The notes under the pieces: generated by a model
Told to the model about the DNA's origin: nothing
Database searches by the model: none
The model's input: only the letters and a program-made list of their open reading frames with translations
Made by a program: the position numbers and the translations under genes
Source: Bacteroidales bacterium
GTDB lineage: Bacteria > Bacteroidota > Bacteroidia > Bacteroidales > P3
Direction: 5' to 3'
DNA length: 64,000 bases
NCBI GenBank assembly: GCA_022482545.1
Contig: JAKVOZ010000001.1
Coordinates: forward strand, 207,879 to 271,878
Part shown: positions 15,306 through 24,341 of the stretch, one piece after another
Layout of the letters: each line of letters starts with the position of its first letter
Position numbering within the stretch: the stretch's first letter is position 1

Positions 15306-16673
15306 TTATCTTGATATTCTTCTTTGGTTGCTACTATTAGAAGAACTGTTGTTATTACTATTGTTGTTATTGCTATTAGAACTTCTTTCTATTGTTCTAT
15401 TACTATTTGACCTGTTGCTTGAATTAGAGTTATTACTTCTGTTGTTGTTATTGTTTCTAAAACTATTACTATTATTGTTTTCTCTTGTTTCAACAGAATG
15501 ATTATTGTTGTTAGAATTATTGTTGTAGTTATTATTTCTAAAACTATTGTTGTTAGTGTTTTCTTTTCTTTCAACAGGACGGTAATTGTTATTGTTATTA
15601 TTTGTTCTGTTGTTTGGTTGAATTGTGTTTTCTTTTCTTTCAATAACTTGACGATTGTTATCTTGGTTGTTAGAATTTATTTTAGTAGTTATTCTATTAT
15701 TAGTCTTATTTTGGTTGTTGATGATGGTGCTGTTGTTGCCGTCAATACGTTTAATGTCGTTTGAAGGAGTGATAACTTGTTGAGGTTTTTGAATTTGAGT
15801 TCTATTATTGTTAGTATTAATCTTATTTCTTGAAATGAACTTACTACTTGCGTTACGATTAGTTGCTAATGCCTTAGAATCAGAAGAGAGATTTTTATCG
15901 TTAAAACTTATGTTAGGGTTCTTTTTCTTAAAATCACTTTCCATAACTGTTGTGCTTGGAATATCTTTTGTTAATGAAAGTTCTTTACTTGAAAAATAGT
16001 CATTAGTATTAATGTTCTTGTAACCTCCATTATTTGTTGGTTCGCCAGTATAACCAGGACGAGATATTGTTACTCCGCCATTATTATTACCACCGCGATT
16101 AATCTTACCACTTTCACCTCTTCCCATAGAACTATTGCTTTGATTCATTACTATGTTGTTGTAATAATTATCTTGATAATAGTCGCTGTGTAGATTATGG
16201 TAAGGGTCTCTGCGGTAATCGTGATTATATCTTGCACAATAACCTGCATAATATCCATCATAATATCCATCGCGATAACCACTACGATAAGAGAAACTAT
16301 TATTGTATCCATATCTATTACTCCAACCGAAATATGTGTAATAGAAGTATTCCCAATAATCATCGCAACCGTCAATAACATCTAACGCATATTGTCTTGC
16401 AAGAAGAGAATAGCGAATGGCTGTACGATAGAAATGACTATAATACATATCTTGAGCATAATTGTTGTAATAAACTGCTCTTGAAAGATTGTTGCTTTGA
16501 TAATATGAATAGTAATTAACTATATCATAAGCATTATCTATTATGTACGATGTTTGTTCAATGGTATTTCTTGCTTGATTCTTAGAGTAATACCCTGCTT
16601 TTGCAACACTTGTCAAAGTTATTATTGTAAAGAGACTTACGAATAAATATTTGAATAAATTTTTGGTTTTCAT
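15306..16673 (-). CDS. Exported Tyr/Asn-rich low-complexity protein
   Basis: 455 residues. A signal peptide ends near SVAKA (25). Residues about 30-110 look helical, with many Tyr (NYYSYYQSNN, YSLLARQYALDVIDGC). Residues 115-175 are extremely Tyr-rich with a YRDGYYDGYYAGY repeat. From about 190 the chain is Asn/Ser/Arg-rich, and a motif like ERKENTxxxxNRTNNNNNN recurs three to four times. No catalytic motif is visible. It may be a surface or periplasmic structural or adhesive protein; the function is unknown. The long Asn runs are coded by AAC/AAT mixtures, so reading-frame slippage is limited. It has its own terminator at 15245-15276. Confidence 0.7.
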   Translation of the reverse strand: MKTKNLFKYLFVSLFTIITLTSVAKAGYYSKNQARNTIEQTSYIIDNAYDIVNYYSYYQSNNLSRAVYYNNYAQDMYYSHFYRTAIRYSLLARQYALDVIDGCDDYWEYFYYTYFGWSNRYGYNNSFSYRSGYRDGYYDGYYAGYCARYNHDYRRDPYHNLHSDYYQDNYYNNIVMNQSNSSMGRGESGKINRGGNNNGGVTISRPGYTGEPTNNGGYKNINTNDYFSSKELSLTKDIPSTTVMESDFKKKNPNISFNDKNLSSDSKALATNRNASSKFISRNKINTNNNRTQIQKPQQVITPSNDIKRIDGNNSTIINNQNKTNNRITTKINSNNQDNNRQVIERKENTIQPNNRTNNNNNNYRPVERKENTNNNSFRNNNYNNNSNNNNHSVETRENNNSNSFRNNNNNRSNNSNSSNRSNSNRTIERSSNSNNNNSNNNSSSNSSNQRRISR

Positions 16674-16800
16674 ATTTTTTTCCTTTCTTAATTTTTATTA
16701 TGTTTATAAATATGTTTAAAAATAAAACATCAAAATATATGCCAAAATTAATAATATTTTATAATTTCGCAAAAGATTTTAAACATAAAAAATAATAAAA

Positions 16801-17565
16801 ATGAGAAGAACATTGATAATATGTTTATTGTTAGGCGTTTGTTCAATATGTCAAAGCCAAACAAAAAATACAGTAACAGAAGATTATATAGTAAAATATA
16901 GAAATATTGCAATAGATAATGAAAAACAATATGGAATACCGTCATCTATAACTATGGCACAAGGCATAATAGAGTCGGGAAGTGGTAGGAGTTCGTTAGC
17001 CAAAGAAGGTAATAATCATTTTGGAATAAAGTGTCATAGTTCTTGGACAGGCAAACGAATGTATAAAGATGATGATAATAAAGATGATTGTTTCCGTGTT
17101 TATGATAACGCAGCGCAATCATATAAAGACCATTCTTTGTTTTTGACAAAAGGAAAAAGATATGCTTTTCTTTTTAAGATAGATAAGACTGATTATAAAT
17201 CTTGGGCAAAAGGGCTTAAACAAGCAGGTTATGCAACTAATCCTAATTATGCTAATTTACTTATTAACATAATAGAACTATATGAATTAAATAATATGAA
17301 TAGTGATGATTTCTATCTTGTTAGAAATTCTAATACAGATAAACATAATAACACTATATCAAACAATAAACCAATAAAACAAAACAAACCACAAGTTAAA
17401 AAGCATCGTTCGCTTATGGAGATATTGTTTGGAAATACGCAATGGTATCAACGTCGTCATGAAACAGAACAACAAAGAAAACGTAGAGAGATGGATAAGA
17501 AGATTCAAAAGATGATTGATGAAAAAGATGTTCAAAGAACAGATTTTGAAGTTGATTTTGAATGA
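16801..17565 (+). CDS. Exported glucosaminidase (GH73, FlgJ/LytD-like)
   Basis: 254 residues with a signal peptide ending CQSQ (20). Residues about 28-165 are a glucosaminidase domain: PSSITMAQGIIESGSGRSSLA carries the catalytic Glu58, followed by NHFGIKCHSSW and the conserved YDNAAQSYKDHSLFL. It would cleave beta-1,4 bonds after N-acetylglucosamine in peptidoglycan during growth or division. No LysM or other wall-binding repeat is present; the C-terminal 80 residues are basic and charged (RRHETEQQRKRREMDKK). A degenerate -7 element TAATTTCG is seen at about 16772. Probably monocistronic. Confidence 0.88.
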   Translation: MRRTLIICLLLGVCSICQSQTKNTVTEDYIVKYRNIAIDNEKQYGIPSSITMAQGIIESGSGRSSLAKEGNNHFGIKCHSSWTGKRMYKDDDNKDDCFRVYDNAAQSYKDHSLFLTKGKRYAFLFKIDKTDYKSWAKGLKQAGYATNPNYANLLINIIELYELNNMNSDDFYLVRNSNTDKHNNTISNNKPIKQNKPQVKKHRSLMEILFGNTQWYQRRHETEQQRKRREMDKKIQKMIDEKDVQRTDFEVDFE

Positions 17566-17588
17566 TAAAATAAGTTTTACTAATAATG

Positions 17589-17651
17589 AAAACGTTGTTT
17601 GTCGTCAGTAAATACTGTTTGTCTAAGATGAAAGGCGTTTAGTCTTAAAAG
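17589..17651. repeat. 21-bp tandem array G, three degenerate units
   Basis: Units 17589-17609, 17610-17630 and 17631-17651 each begin AAA and share GTTTGTC or GTTTAGTC at the same offset. The sequence is unrelated to family A but the period is again 21. It sits between the glucosaminidase 3' end and the tolC promoter. Confidence 0.55.
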
Positions 17652-17683
17652 TTTGCATTCTTTTGTCTTTTGATATATCTTTG
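17652..17683 (+). promoter_or_regulatory. Promoter of the TolC-MacAB operon: TTTG and TATCTTTG
   Basis: TTTG at 17652-17655 and TATCTTTG at 17676-17683, 20 bases apart, directly after repeat array G. Confidence 0.6.
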
Positions 17684-17704
17684 CAATCAATAAAAAGTAA
17701 AGAT

Positions 17705-18988
17705 ATGAAAAAGAATATAATATTAATATTGTTAATAATCATAAGCCTTAATCTTTATTCTCAAAAGCAATGGAGTTTAAGAGATTGTATAGATTATGCA
17801 AAAGAGCACAATTTGTCTGTTTGCTTAACTAAACTTAATGATGATTTGGCAAATGAGAATATAAAGACATCAAAAGCTAATCTTAATCCAAGTGTAGCCT
17901 TTACAAGTGGGCAAAACTTTTCTTATACAAATGATAGCAAGCAAGGAGTTTATTCTGGAACGTATGGAATAAATGCTAATATGGACTTATATGATGGAGG
18001 AAAGAATTGGAATGATGTTAAACAAAAAACAATTGCTAAACAAATATCTGAAATAGAAGTAAAACAAGCAGAAGATAATATAGAACTTTCATTAACTCAA
18101 ACATATATTCAAGTTCTTTATGCTTATGAGGCAGTTAAAACAGCACAGAATAATCTTTCTCTTAGTCAATCAACTCTTGATAGAAGTAAGGAACTTTTAA
18201 AGGTTGGAAGTATTTCACAAGTTGATTATTCTTTGTTGGAGAGTGAAAATGAGAACTATAAATACCAATTAATACAAAGTCAAAATGTTTATGAGAAAGA
18301 TAAACTTGAACTAAAACAATTGATGGAGTTAAAAGAGAATGTAGATATTGTTATTCCTCAAATCAAACAAGAAGATATAATTAAGGTGTTGCCAAGTGTG
18401 GAAACGATATATAATAAAGCCTTAACGTTTATGCCGTCAATAATGTCAGCCAAAAAGAATAAAGAGAGTTATGAATTAGGAGTAAAGTCAGCACAAGGAG
18501 GGTATTATCCTAATCTTTCGCTTACAGCAGGAATGAATACAGGACATAACAGTGAATCAAATTATGCTCTTACAAAACAATTGAAAACATCATTGTATGA
18601 GAATGTTGGATTAAATGTTTCAATACCAATATATGATAAAAGACAAACAAAAAGCAATATAATAACAGCAAAAAATCAAGTTCTTGTAGCAGAAAATACA
18701 ATACAAACAAATGAAAAAGAACTTTATAAAACAATAGATGAGTTGCATTTAGATTGTATTAGTTACCAAAATTCATATATATCAGCACAGAGTAATCTTT
18801 CTTCTGCACAAAATTCTTATAATCTAATAGAACAACAATATAATTTAGGATTGAAAAACACAATAGAACTATTAACGCAAAGAACATCACTTATCAATGC
18901 TCAACAATCAGTTTTGCAATCAAAATATCAAGCCTTAATGAAGTTAAAACTTTTAGATTATTATCAAAATAAAACCATAGAACTATAA
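17705..18988 (+). CDS. TolC-family outer-membrane efflux protein
   Basis: 427 residues from ATG 17705; an in-frame start at 17663 is rejected because the -7 element (17676-17683) would be inside the gene. A signal peptide (MKKNIILILLIIISLNLYSQ) is followed by two outer-membrane efflux repeats: long heptad helices (NVESARV-like LSLSQSTLDRSKELLKVGSIS, and AQSNLSSAQNSYNLIEQQYNLG) flank short barrel strands. It forms the trimeric outer-membrane exit channel for the adaptor and ABC proteins coded downstream (gap 13 bases). The transported compound is unknown; macrolide-like drugs, peptides or heme precursors are known for related pumps. Confidence 0.9.
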   Translation: MKKNIILILLIIISLNLYSQKQWSLRDCIDYAKEHNLSVCLTKLNDDLANENIKTSKANLNPSVAFTSGQNFSYTNDSKQGVYSGTYGINANMDLYDGGKNWNDVKQKTIAKQISEIEVKQAEDNIELSLTQTYIQVLYAYEAVKTAQNNLSLSQSTLDRSKELLKVGSISQVDYSLLESENENYKYQLIQSQNVYEKDKLELKQLMELKENVDIVIPQIKQEDIIKVLPSVETIYNKALTFMPSIMSAKKNKESYELGVKSAQGGYYPNLSLTAGMNTGHNSESNYALTKQLKTSLYENVGLNVSIPIYDKRQTKSNIITAKNQVLVAENTIQTNEKELYKTIDELHLDCISYQNSYISAQSNLSSAQNSYNLIEQQYNLGLKNTIELLTQRTSLINAQQSVLQSKYQALMKLKLLDYYQNKTIEL

Positions 18989-19001
18989 ATATATAAAAGA
19001 T

Positions 19002-20195
19002 ATGAAAAAGAGAACAAAAATAATTATTATAATAGTAGTGATATTAGTAGTTGTATTATTGTTAGTATTACTTTTTAAACCAAAGCAAACGCAAGAAACA
19101 AAACTTGAACAAGCAGTTGTAACAACACGAGATATTTCTACTTGTATCACTGCAACAGGAACAGTGGAGCCAATAAATAAGGTAGATGTTGGAACGCAGG
19201 TCTCTGGAACAATAACTAAACTTTATGTTGATTACAATTCAATAGTAAAAAAAGGACAGATACTTGCCGAGTTAGATAAAGTTAATCTGCAAGCAGAGGT
19301 TAAGAATGCAAAGAATAATGTTGAGTCAGCAAGAGTACAATATGAGTATCAAAGGAAGAATTATCAAAGGAACAAAGCCCTTCATGATAAAAAACTTATA
19401 AGTGATAGTGAATATGAAAGTGTGTTGTATGCTTATCAAACAGCGAAGATAAACTACGATAAGACTAAGTCTGACCTTGTTAAAGCAAATACTAATCTTG
19501 GTTATGCAACAATATATTCTCCAATAGATGGAACAGTGATAAGCAAGAGCGTTGAGCAAGGACAGACAGTGGCAGCAAGTTTTTCTACGCCAACACTTTT
19601 TACAATAGCACAAGATTTATCAAAGATGCAAGTTGTAGCCAATGTTGATGAAGCAGATATAGGCGGAGTAAAAGAAGGACAAAGAGTATCATTTACCGTT
19701 GATGCTTATCCGCAAGAAACATTTGAAGGAACGGTAAAACAAGTGCGTTTGCAAGCAACAACAACATCTAATGTGGTAACATATTCAGTTGTTATTTCTG
19801 CTCCTAATGATGATTTGAAACTAAAACCAGGCTTAACAGCAAACGTAAATATTTATACACAAGAAAGTAAAGATGTTATTTCTGTACCAACAAAAGCAAC
19901 AAGTTTCACTCCTGATAAGGACGTTATAGGAAATCAATATAAAGTAGAAGTAAATAAGAACATACGTCCCAATAGTAAGAAAGTTTATGTTCTAAAAGGA
20001 AATACATTAAAACCAATACCAGTTACAATAGGAATATCTGGCAATGGATACACAGAAATACTATCAGGACTAACAAAAGGACAAAAAATAGTTGTTGGTG
20101 TTGAAAGTTTAGGTGGAGTACCTTCAATGGAGCAAGCCTCACAATCATCTTCCCCTATATCAATGCCAGGACCAGGACACGATAAAAAGAAATAA
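19002..20195 (+). CDS. MacA-like periplasmic adaptor subunit (HlyD/RND-MFP family)
   Basis: 397 residues. One N-terminal membrane anchor (residues 5-25), then lipoyl halves around a coiled-coil hairpin: VGTQVSGTITKLYVDYNSIV before and ATIYSPIDGTVISKSVEQGQ after the helices; beta-barrel and membrane-proximal domains follow. The C-terminus is a short Pro/Ser-rich tail. This is the adaptor that joins an ABC transporter to TolC. Placement between tolC-like and ABC ATPase genes, with gaps of 13 and 31 bases, supports a MacAB-TolC type tripartite pump. Confidence 0.9.
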   Translation: MKKRTKIIIIIVVILVVVLLLVLLFKPKQTQETKLEQAVVTTRDISTCITATGTVEPINKVDVGTQVSGTITKLYVDYNSIVKKGQILAELDKVNLQAEVKNAKNNVESARVQYEYQRKNYQRNKALHDKKLISDSEYESVLYAYQTAKINYDKTKSDLVKANTNLGYATIYSPIDGTVISKSVEQGQTVAASFSTPTLFTIAQDLSKMQVVANVDEADIGGVKEGQRVSFTVDAYPQETFEGTVKQVRLQATTTSNVVTYSVVISAPNDDLKLKPGLTANVNIYTQESKDVISVPTKATSFTPDKDVIGNQYKVEVNKNIRPNSKKVYVLKGNTLKPIPVTIGISGNGYTEILSGLTKGQKIVVGVESLGGVPSMEQASQSSSPISMPGPGHDKKK

Positions 20196-20226
20196 AAAAT
20201 TAAGAGTATAACTTTTTTGAAACGAT

Positions 20227-20967
20227 ATGTCTAAGATAATAGAAATAAGAGATTTGGAAAGAAGATTTGTTGTTGGAGAGCAAACAGTACATGCTTTGCG
20301 TGATGTTAGTTTTTCAATAGAGCAAGGAGAGTTTGTTACAATAATGGGAAAAAGTGGTAGTGGCAAAAGTACTCTATTAAATATTCTTGGTTGTTTGGAT
20401 ACACAAAGTGGTGGAGATTATTTTCTTGATGGCCACGATGTTGAGAAGATGAATAGAGATGAAAGAGCAATACTTAGAAATCGTAAGATAGGTTTTGTTT
20501 TTCAATCATATAATCTGCTTTCAAAAACAACTTCATTAGAAAATGTTGAACTTCCATTAATGTATAATTCGGATTATTCTAAGGCTCAAAGGAAAGAAAA
20601 ATCTATTGAAGCATTAGAAAAAGTTGGATTAAGTGATAGAATATATCACAAAAGCAATCAAATGTCAGGAGGTCAACAACAAAGAGTGGCAATAGCAAGA
20701 GCGTTAGTTAATGACCCTGTAATGATTCTTGCCGATGAAGCAACAGGTAATCTTGATACAAGAACATCTTTTGAAATACTAACACTTTTTCAAACACTTC
20801 ACGAAAATGGTAGCACAATTGTTTTTGTTACACACAATCCAGATATAGCCGATTATAGCAGTAGAAACATTGTTCTTAGCGATGGTAAGGTTATTGCAGA
20901 TACAATGAATACTAATATAAAGAATGCTAAACAAACATTAGATAACTTGCCAAAAGAAGAGGAATAA
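20227..20967 (+). CDS. MacB-type ABC transporter ATP-binding protein
   Basis: 246 residues with a complete ABC ATPase: Walker A GKSGSGKST, Q-loop FVFQSYNLL, signature MSGGQQQR, Walker B VMILADEATGNLD and the H-loop FVTHNPD. The YNLLSKTTSLENVELPL region is typical of the LolD/MacB (type VII) group. It works in the cytoplasm as a dimer to power the permease coded 7 bases downstream. In this organism the ATPase and permease are separate genes, whereas E. coli MacB is one fused chain. Confidence 0.92.
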   Translation: MSKIIEIRDLERRFVVGEQTVHALRDVSFSIEQGEFVTIMGKSGSGKSTLLNILGCLDTQSGGDYFLDGHDVEKMNRDERAILRNRKIGFVFQSYNLLSKTTSLENVELPLMYNSDYSKAQRKEKSIEALEKVGLSDRIYHKSNQMSGGQQQRVAIARALVNDPVMILADEATGNLDTRTSFEILTLFQTLHENGSTIVFVTHNPDIADYSSRNIVLSDGKVIADTMNTNIKNAKQTLDNLPKEEE

Positions 20968-20974
20968 AAATAAG

Positions 20975-22201
20975 ATGAATATAAAGAATTTAATAACAGT
21001 TGCTTTCAGGGCTTTGAATAATAACAAGATGAGATGTTTTCTAACAATGTTAGGCATAATCATTGGAGTATCTTCTGTTATCATAATGATGGCAATAGGA
21101 CATGGGAGCAAGGTTGGAATAAAAAAGCAGATAAGTGAAATGGGAAGTAATATGGTTATGATACACCCAGGTAATATGAAAAAAGGAGGTGTTAGTCAAA
21201 GTGCTTCAAGTATGCAGGTTTTGAAGATGAAAGACTATCAAGACCTAAAAAATGAGAGCAAATATATTACTGCCATATCTCCTAATGTTTCTGCAAATGG
21301 CCAACTTGTCTTTGGCTCAAACAATCACCCAAGTTCATTGACAGGTTGTAATGAAGATTATCTTGATATTCGCCAATATAAAGTTGAAAGTGGCCAGATG
21401 TTTAGTCAAAGCGATATAACAACGGCAGCTAAGGTATGTGTTGTTGGAAAGACAGTTGTTGATAAACTATTCACAAATGGAGAAGAACCAATAGGACAAA
21501 CAATACGATTTGGCTCAATACCTTTCACAATCATAGGAGTATTAAAAAGCAAAGGATATAATTCAATGGGACAAGACCAAGATGATTGCGTTATTGCACC
21601 ATATACTACTGTTCAAAAAAGAGTTCTTGCAATTACTTATCTTCAAGGCATTGTTGCTTCGGCTGTTAGCGAACAATTGACAGATAAAGCAGTTGAGCAG
21701 ATGAGAACAATATTGAGAAGAAATCATAAAATAACAACAACAGATGAAGATTTAGATGATTTTGAGATACGTTCACAAGAAGAACTTACATCAATGATGA
21801 CTTCTGTTACTGATACTCTTACAATACTTCTTAGTTGTGTTGCTGGTATATCATTGATTGTTGGAGGAATAGGTATAATGAATATAATGTATGTCTCAGT
21901 AACAGAGAGGATAAGAGAGATAGGGCTTAGAATGAGTGTTGGGGCAAGAAGTAGGGATATTCTTTCGCAGTTCCTAGTTGAAGCAATAATTCTTTCAGTT
22001 GCCGGAGGTATGATAGGAATATTATTTGGTGTGATGATATGTGTATTGCTTATGGTTGCGACATCATGGACTATTGTTATTCAACTTTCGTCCATACTTA
22101 TAAGTTTTGGAGTTTGTAGTGTTATTGGAATATTTTTTGGTTGGTATCCAGCAAAAAGAGCGGCCAATCTTGACCCTATTGAAGCAATACGATATGAATA
22201 A
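20975..22201 (+). CDS. MacB-type ABC transporter permease (FtsX domain)
   Basis: 408 residues: an N-terminal membrane helix with KMRCFLTMLGIIIGVSSVI, a large periplasmic MacB core domain (about 45-270) and three C-terminal membrane helices containing the FtsX signature IMYVSVTERIREIGLRMSVGA. The chain ends YPAKRAANLDPIEAIRYE, the classical MacB terminus. It is a mechanotransmission permease that drives export through the adaptor and TolC channel, rather than carrying substrate through the membrane itself. Last gene of the tolC-macA-ABC-permease operon. Confidence 0.92.
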   Translation: MNIKNLITVAFRALNNNKMRCFLTMLGIIIGVSSVIIMMAIGHGSKVGIKKQISEMGSNMVMIHPGNMKKGGVSQSASSMQVLKMKDYQDLKNESKYITAISPNVSANGQLVFGSNNHPSSLTGCNEDYLDIRQYKVESGQMFSQSDITTAAKVCVVGKTVVDKLFTNGEEPIGQTIRFGSIPFTIIGVLKSKGYNSMGQDQDDCVIAPYTTVQKRVLAITYLQGIVASAVSEQLTDKAVEQMRTILRRNHKITTTDEDLDDFEIRSQEELTSMMTSVTDTLTILLSCVAGISLIVGGIGIMNIMYVSVTERIREIGLRMSVGARSRDILSQFLVEAIILSVAGGMIGILFGVMICVLLMVATSWTIVIQLSSILISFGVCSVIGIFFGWYPAKRAANLDPIEAIRYE

Positions 22202-22251
22202 ACTATTTAACATACTAAAAAATAATATGTAACGTTAAATAAAAAAAATAG

Positions 22252-22355
22252 AATAAAGAGATAGCAAAATAGTTCTTTAATCCGTTAAAATGGATTCAAA
22301 AGACATTTTACTGGATTCAAAAGACATTTTAATGGAATCAAAAGACATTTTGAAG
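22252..22355. repeat. 21-bp tandem array A4, five units
   Basis: Units at 22252-22272, 22273-22293, 22294-22314, 22315-22335 and 22336-22355. Three successive units contain TCAAAAGACATTTT; the first two are leader types (AAAGAGATAGCAAAATAG and TTCTTTAATCC). It separates the efflux operon from the two-component genes. The remaining bases of this 268-base gap are A+T-rich without a clear promoter. Confidence 0.85.
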
Positions 22356-22469
22356 AGAAACAAAATATAATATAATTAAATTAAATAAAATAAAATATAA
22401 AGGGAAGATAAAGAACAAAAAGTTTCATAATTTTCATTATTTTTATTATTACACAAAAACACAAACACA

Positions 22470-23540
22470 ATGTTAAAAAACCAAACTAAAATAACATATA
22501 TACTTATAAATATTTTAGCATGGGTTATTGTTCTTATCTTTCCTTTTTTTTCACCAATTCATTATTCTAATCATATGGATTATGGACGAATAATAACACA
22601 TATTTCGCTTACATCGTTTGTTGCTATGTTTTATTATTACAACTATTATTACTTAATAAATAAATTGTTTTTGACAAAAAAATATTATAAGTATTTTGTA
22701 TCTAACATCATTATAATGATAGGTCTAACAACAATAACTTATAGTATAGCAGAGATAACGTTAGTTTTTTTTAAACCAGAAATAATAGATAAAGGTTTAA
22801 TTATTACACCACATGAAAAAATAAAGATAGGCATGTATTTTAATATGTTTATTACTTTTGTTTTATGTTTAGGGACAAGTATTGGTGTTAAGTTAGCATT
22901 TAATTGGAAGAATATGGAGCAAAAACTTGAACAATTAAAAAATCTTCAAGTAGAAAGTGAGTTGCAAACAATACGTTATCAATTAAGTCCTCATTTCATT
23001 GTTAATACATTAAACAATATTTATAGTTTAATAGAAATAAGTAAGGACAAAGCACAGCAAACCATTATAGAATTAAGCAGATTATTAAGATATATCTTGT
23101 ATGAAAGTGATAATAGACTTGTTCCATTAAGCAAAGAGATGGAGTTCAATAAGAGTTATATTGAATTAATGAGAATACGTTGCAGAAAAGATATAAAAAT
23201 AAATGTAAATATTTTAATGTATAAAGATAATATACATCAGATTGCTCCGTTATTATATATATGTTTAATAGAAAATGCGTTTAAGCATGGCATTAGTTCA
23301 ACAGAGGATTCGTTTATTGATATATATATAAAAGAAGATCAGAGAAAGGTTGTGTGCGAGATAAAGAATTCTAATTTTCCAAAACAAGATAATGATAGAA
23401 GCGGAAGCGGAGTAGGGTTAAAACAACTGGAAAAGAGGTTGGAACTTTTGTATAATGGCATGTATGAGTATGAGCATAAATTATATAACAATATATATGT
23501 AGTTAAATTAATTATTTATTTTAAAAATAAGGAGGAATAA
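22470..23540 (+). CDS. LytS-family sensor histidine kinase
   Basis: 356 residues. Four hydrophobic segments fill about residues 8-140, without a recognisable periplasmic sensor domain. A short coiled coil (QKLEQLKNLQVESELQTIRYQ) leads into the His_kinase domain: QLSPHFIVNTLNNIYSL carries the phospho-accepting His175, and the C-terminal ATPase has the N box ENAFKHGI and GSGVGLKQLEKRLELLY. It should phosphorylate the LytTR regulator whose gene starts 3 bases later. The signal sensed is unknown; closeness to the efflux operon permits, but does not show, control of that pump. Confidence 0.92.
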   Translation: MLKNQTKITYILINILAWVIVLIFPFFSPIHYSNHMDYGRIITHISLTSFVAMFYYYNYYYLINKLFLTKKYYKYFVSNIIIMIGLTTITYSIAEITLVFFKPEIIDKGLIITPHEKIKIGMYFNMFITFVLCLGTSIGVKLAFNWKNMEQKLEQLKNLQVESELQTIRYQLSPHFIVNTLNNIYSLIEISKDKAQQTIIELSRLLRYILYESDNRLVPLSKEMEFNKSYIELMRIRCRKDIKINVNILMYKDNIHQIAPLLYICLIENAFKHGISSTEDSFIDIYIKEDQRKVVCEIKNSNFPKQDNDRSGSGVGLKQLEKRLELLYNGMYEYEHKLYNNIYVVKLIIYFKNKEE

Positions 23541-23543
23541 AAA

Positions 23544-24257
23544 ATGAAAACCAAATGTATCATAATTGATGATGAACCTTTAGCAGTAGAATTGTTGAAA
23601 TCATATGTAGAGAAGACACCCTTCTTAAAATTAATAGGTAGTTTTTCTTCTGCTGTATCAGCAATGGAAACAATAAATGAAATGTCTCCGGATTTAATAT
23701 TTTTAGATATTCAAATGCCGGAAGTTAATGGAATAACGTTTGCACATGCAATACCAGATACAACACGTATAATATTCACTACTGCTTTTGACCAATATGC
23801 AGTTGAAGGATATAGATTAAACGCTGTTGATTATTTAGTAAAGCCAATATCTTATAATGATTTTGTACGTGCAGCACATAAAGCAAATATGGCACAAAAT
23901 GCAATGTACAATATTCCATCACCACTTGGAATGGTAAGACATGAACCAATATGGGTTAAATCTGAAAGCAAGTATGTTCAAATAGAAGTTAGCAACATTT
24001 CTTACGTTGAAGGTGTCAAAGATTATGTTAATCTACATTTTGCTAACAAAGCTAAACCTGTACTTTCTCTTATGAGAATGAAGAAAGTTGAGAAGATTTT
24101 ACCAGAAGAGTTCGTTAGAATACACAAATCATATATCGTTAATATGAATCATGTAAATCTAATTGAAAGAGGTTATGTTATCTGTAATGGTGAAAGATTG
24201 CCAATAGGAAATAATTATAAAGAATCATTAATGAAACACGTTCACGTGAGCAATTAA
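23544..24257 (+). CDS. LytTR-family response regulator
   Basis: 237 residues. The receiver domain has acidic pair D9/D10, phospho-acceptor D55 in FLDIQMP and a KPIS motif. From about residue 135 there is a LytTR DNA-binding domain (IWVKSESKYVQIEVSNISYVEGVKDYV ... FVRIHKSYIVN). Partner of the adjacent LytS kinase; LytTR proteins bind direct repeats in promoters. A strong hairpin terminator follows. Confidence 0.93.
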   Translation: MKTKCIIIDDEPLAVELLKSYVEKTPFLKLIGSFSSAVSAMETINEMSPDLIFLDIQMPEVNGITFAHAIPDTTRIIFTTAFDQYAVEGYRLNAVDYLVKPISYNDFVRAAHKANMAQNAMYNIPSPLGMVRHEPIWVKSESKYVQIEVSNISYVEGVKDYVNLHFANKAKPVLSLMRMKKVEKILPEEFVRIHKSYIVNMNHVNLIERGYVICNGERLPIGNNYKESLMKHVHVSN

Positions 24258-24282
24258 TAATAGAAAATTTTTAGTCAAATAA

Positions 24283-24321
24283 AAAACAGCTATTAATTAA
24301 ATAATAATTAATAGCTGTTTT
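24283..24321. terminator. Strong bidirectional terminator
   Basis: AAAACAGCTATTAATTA (24283-24299) and TAATTAATAGCTGTTTT (24305-24321) are perfect 17-bp complements around a 5-base loop. T-runs flank both sides, fitting the convergent lytTR and valS genes. Confidence 0.85.
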
Positions 24322-24341
24322 CTTTTTATTGTATCTTCTTG

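Noticed and set aside
15389..16381. Several long frames in other phases within the Tyr/Asn-rich gene
   Set aside because: They are shadows of low-complexity codons with Ile/Thr or Val composition and no start signals.
17663..17704. Upstream start for the TolC-family gene
   Set aside because: It precedes the -7 promoter element at 17676-17683, so those codons would not be transcribed.
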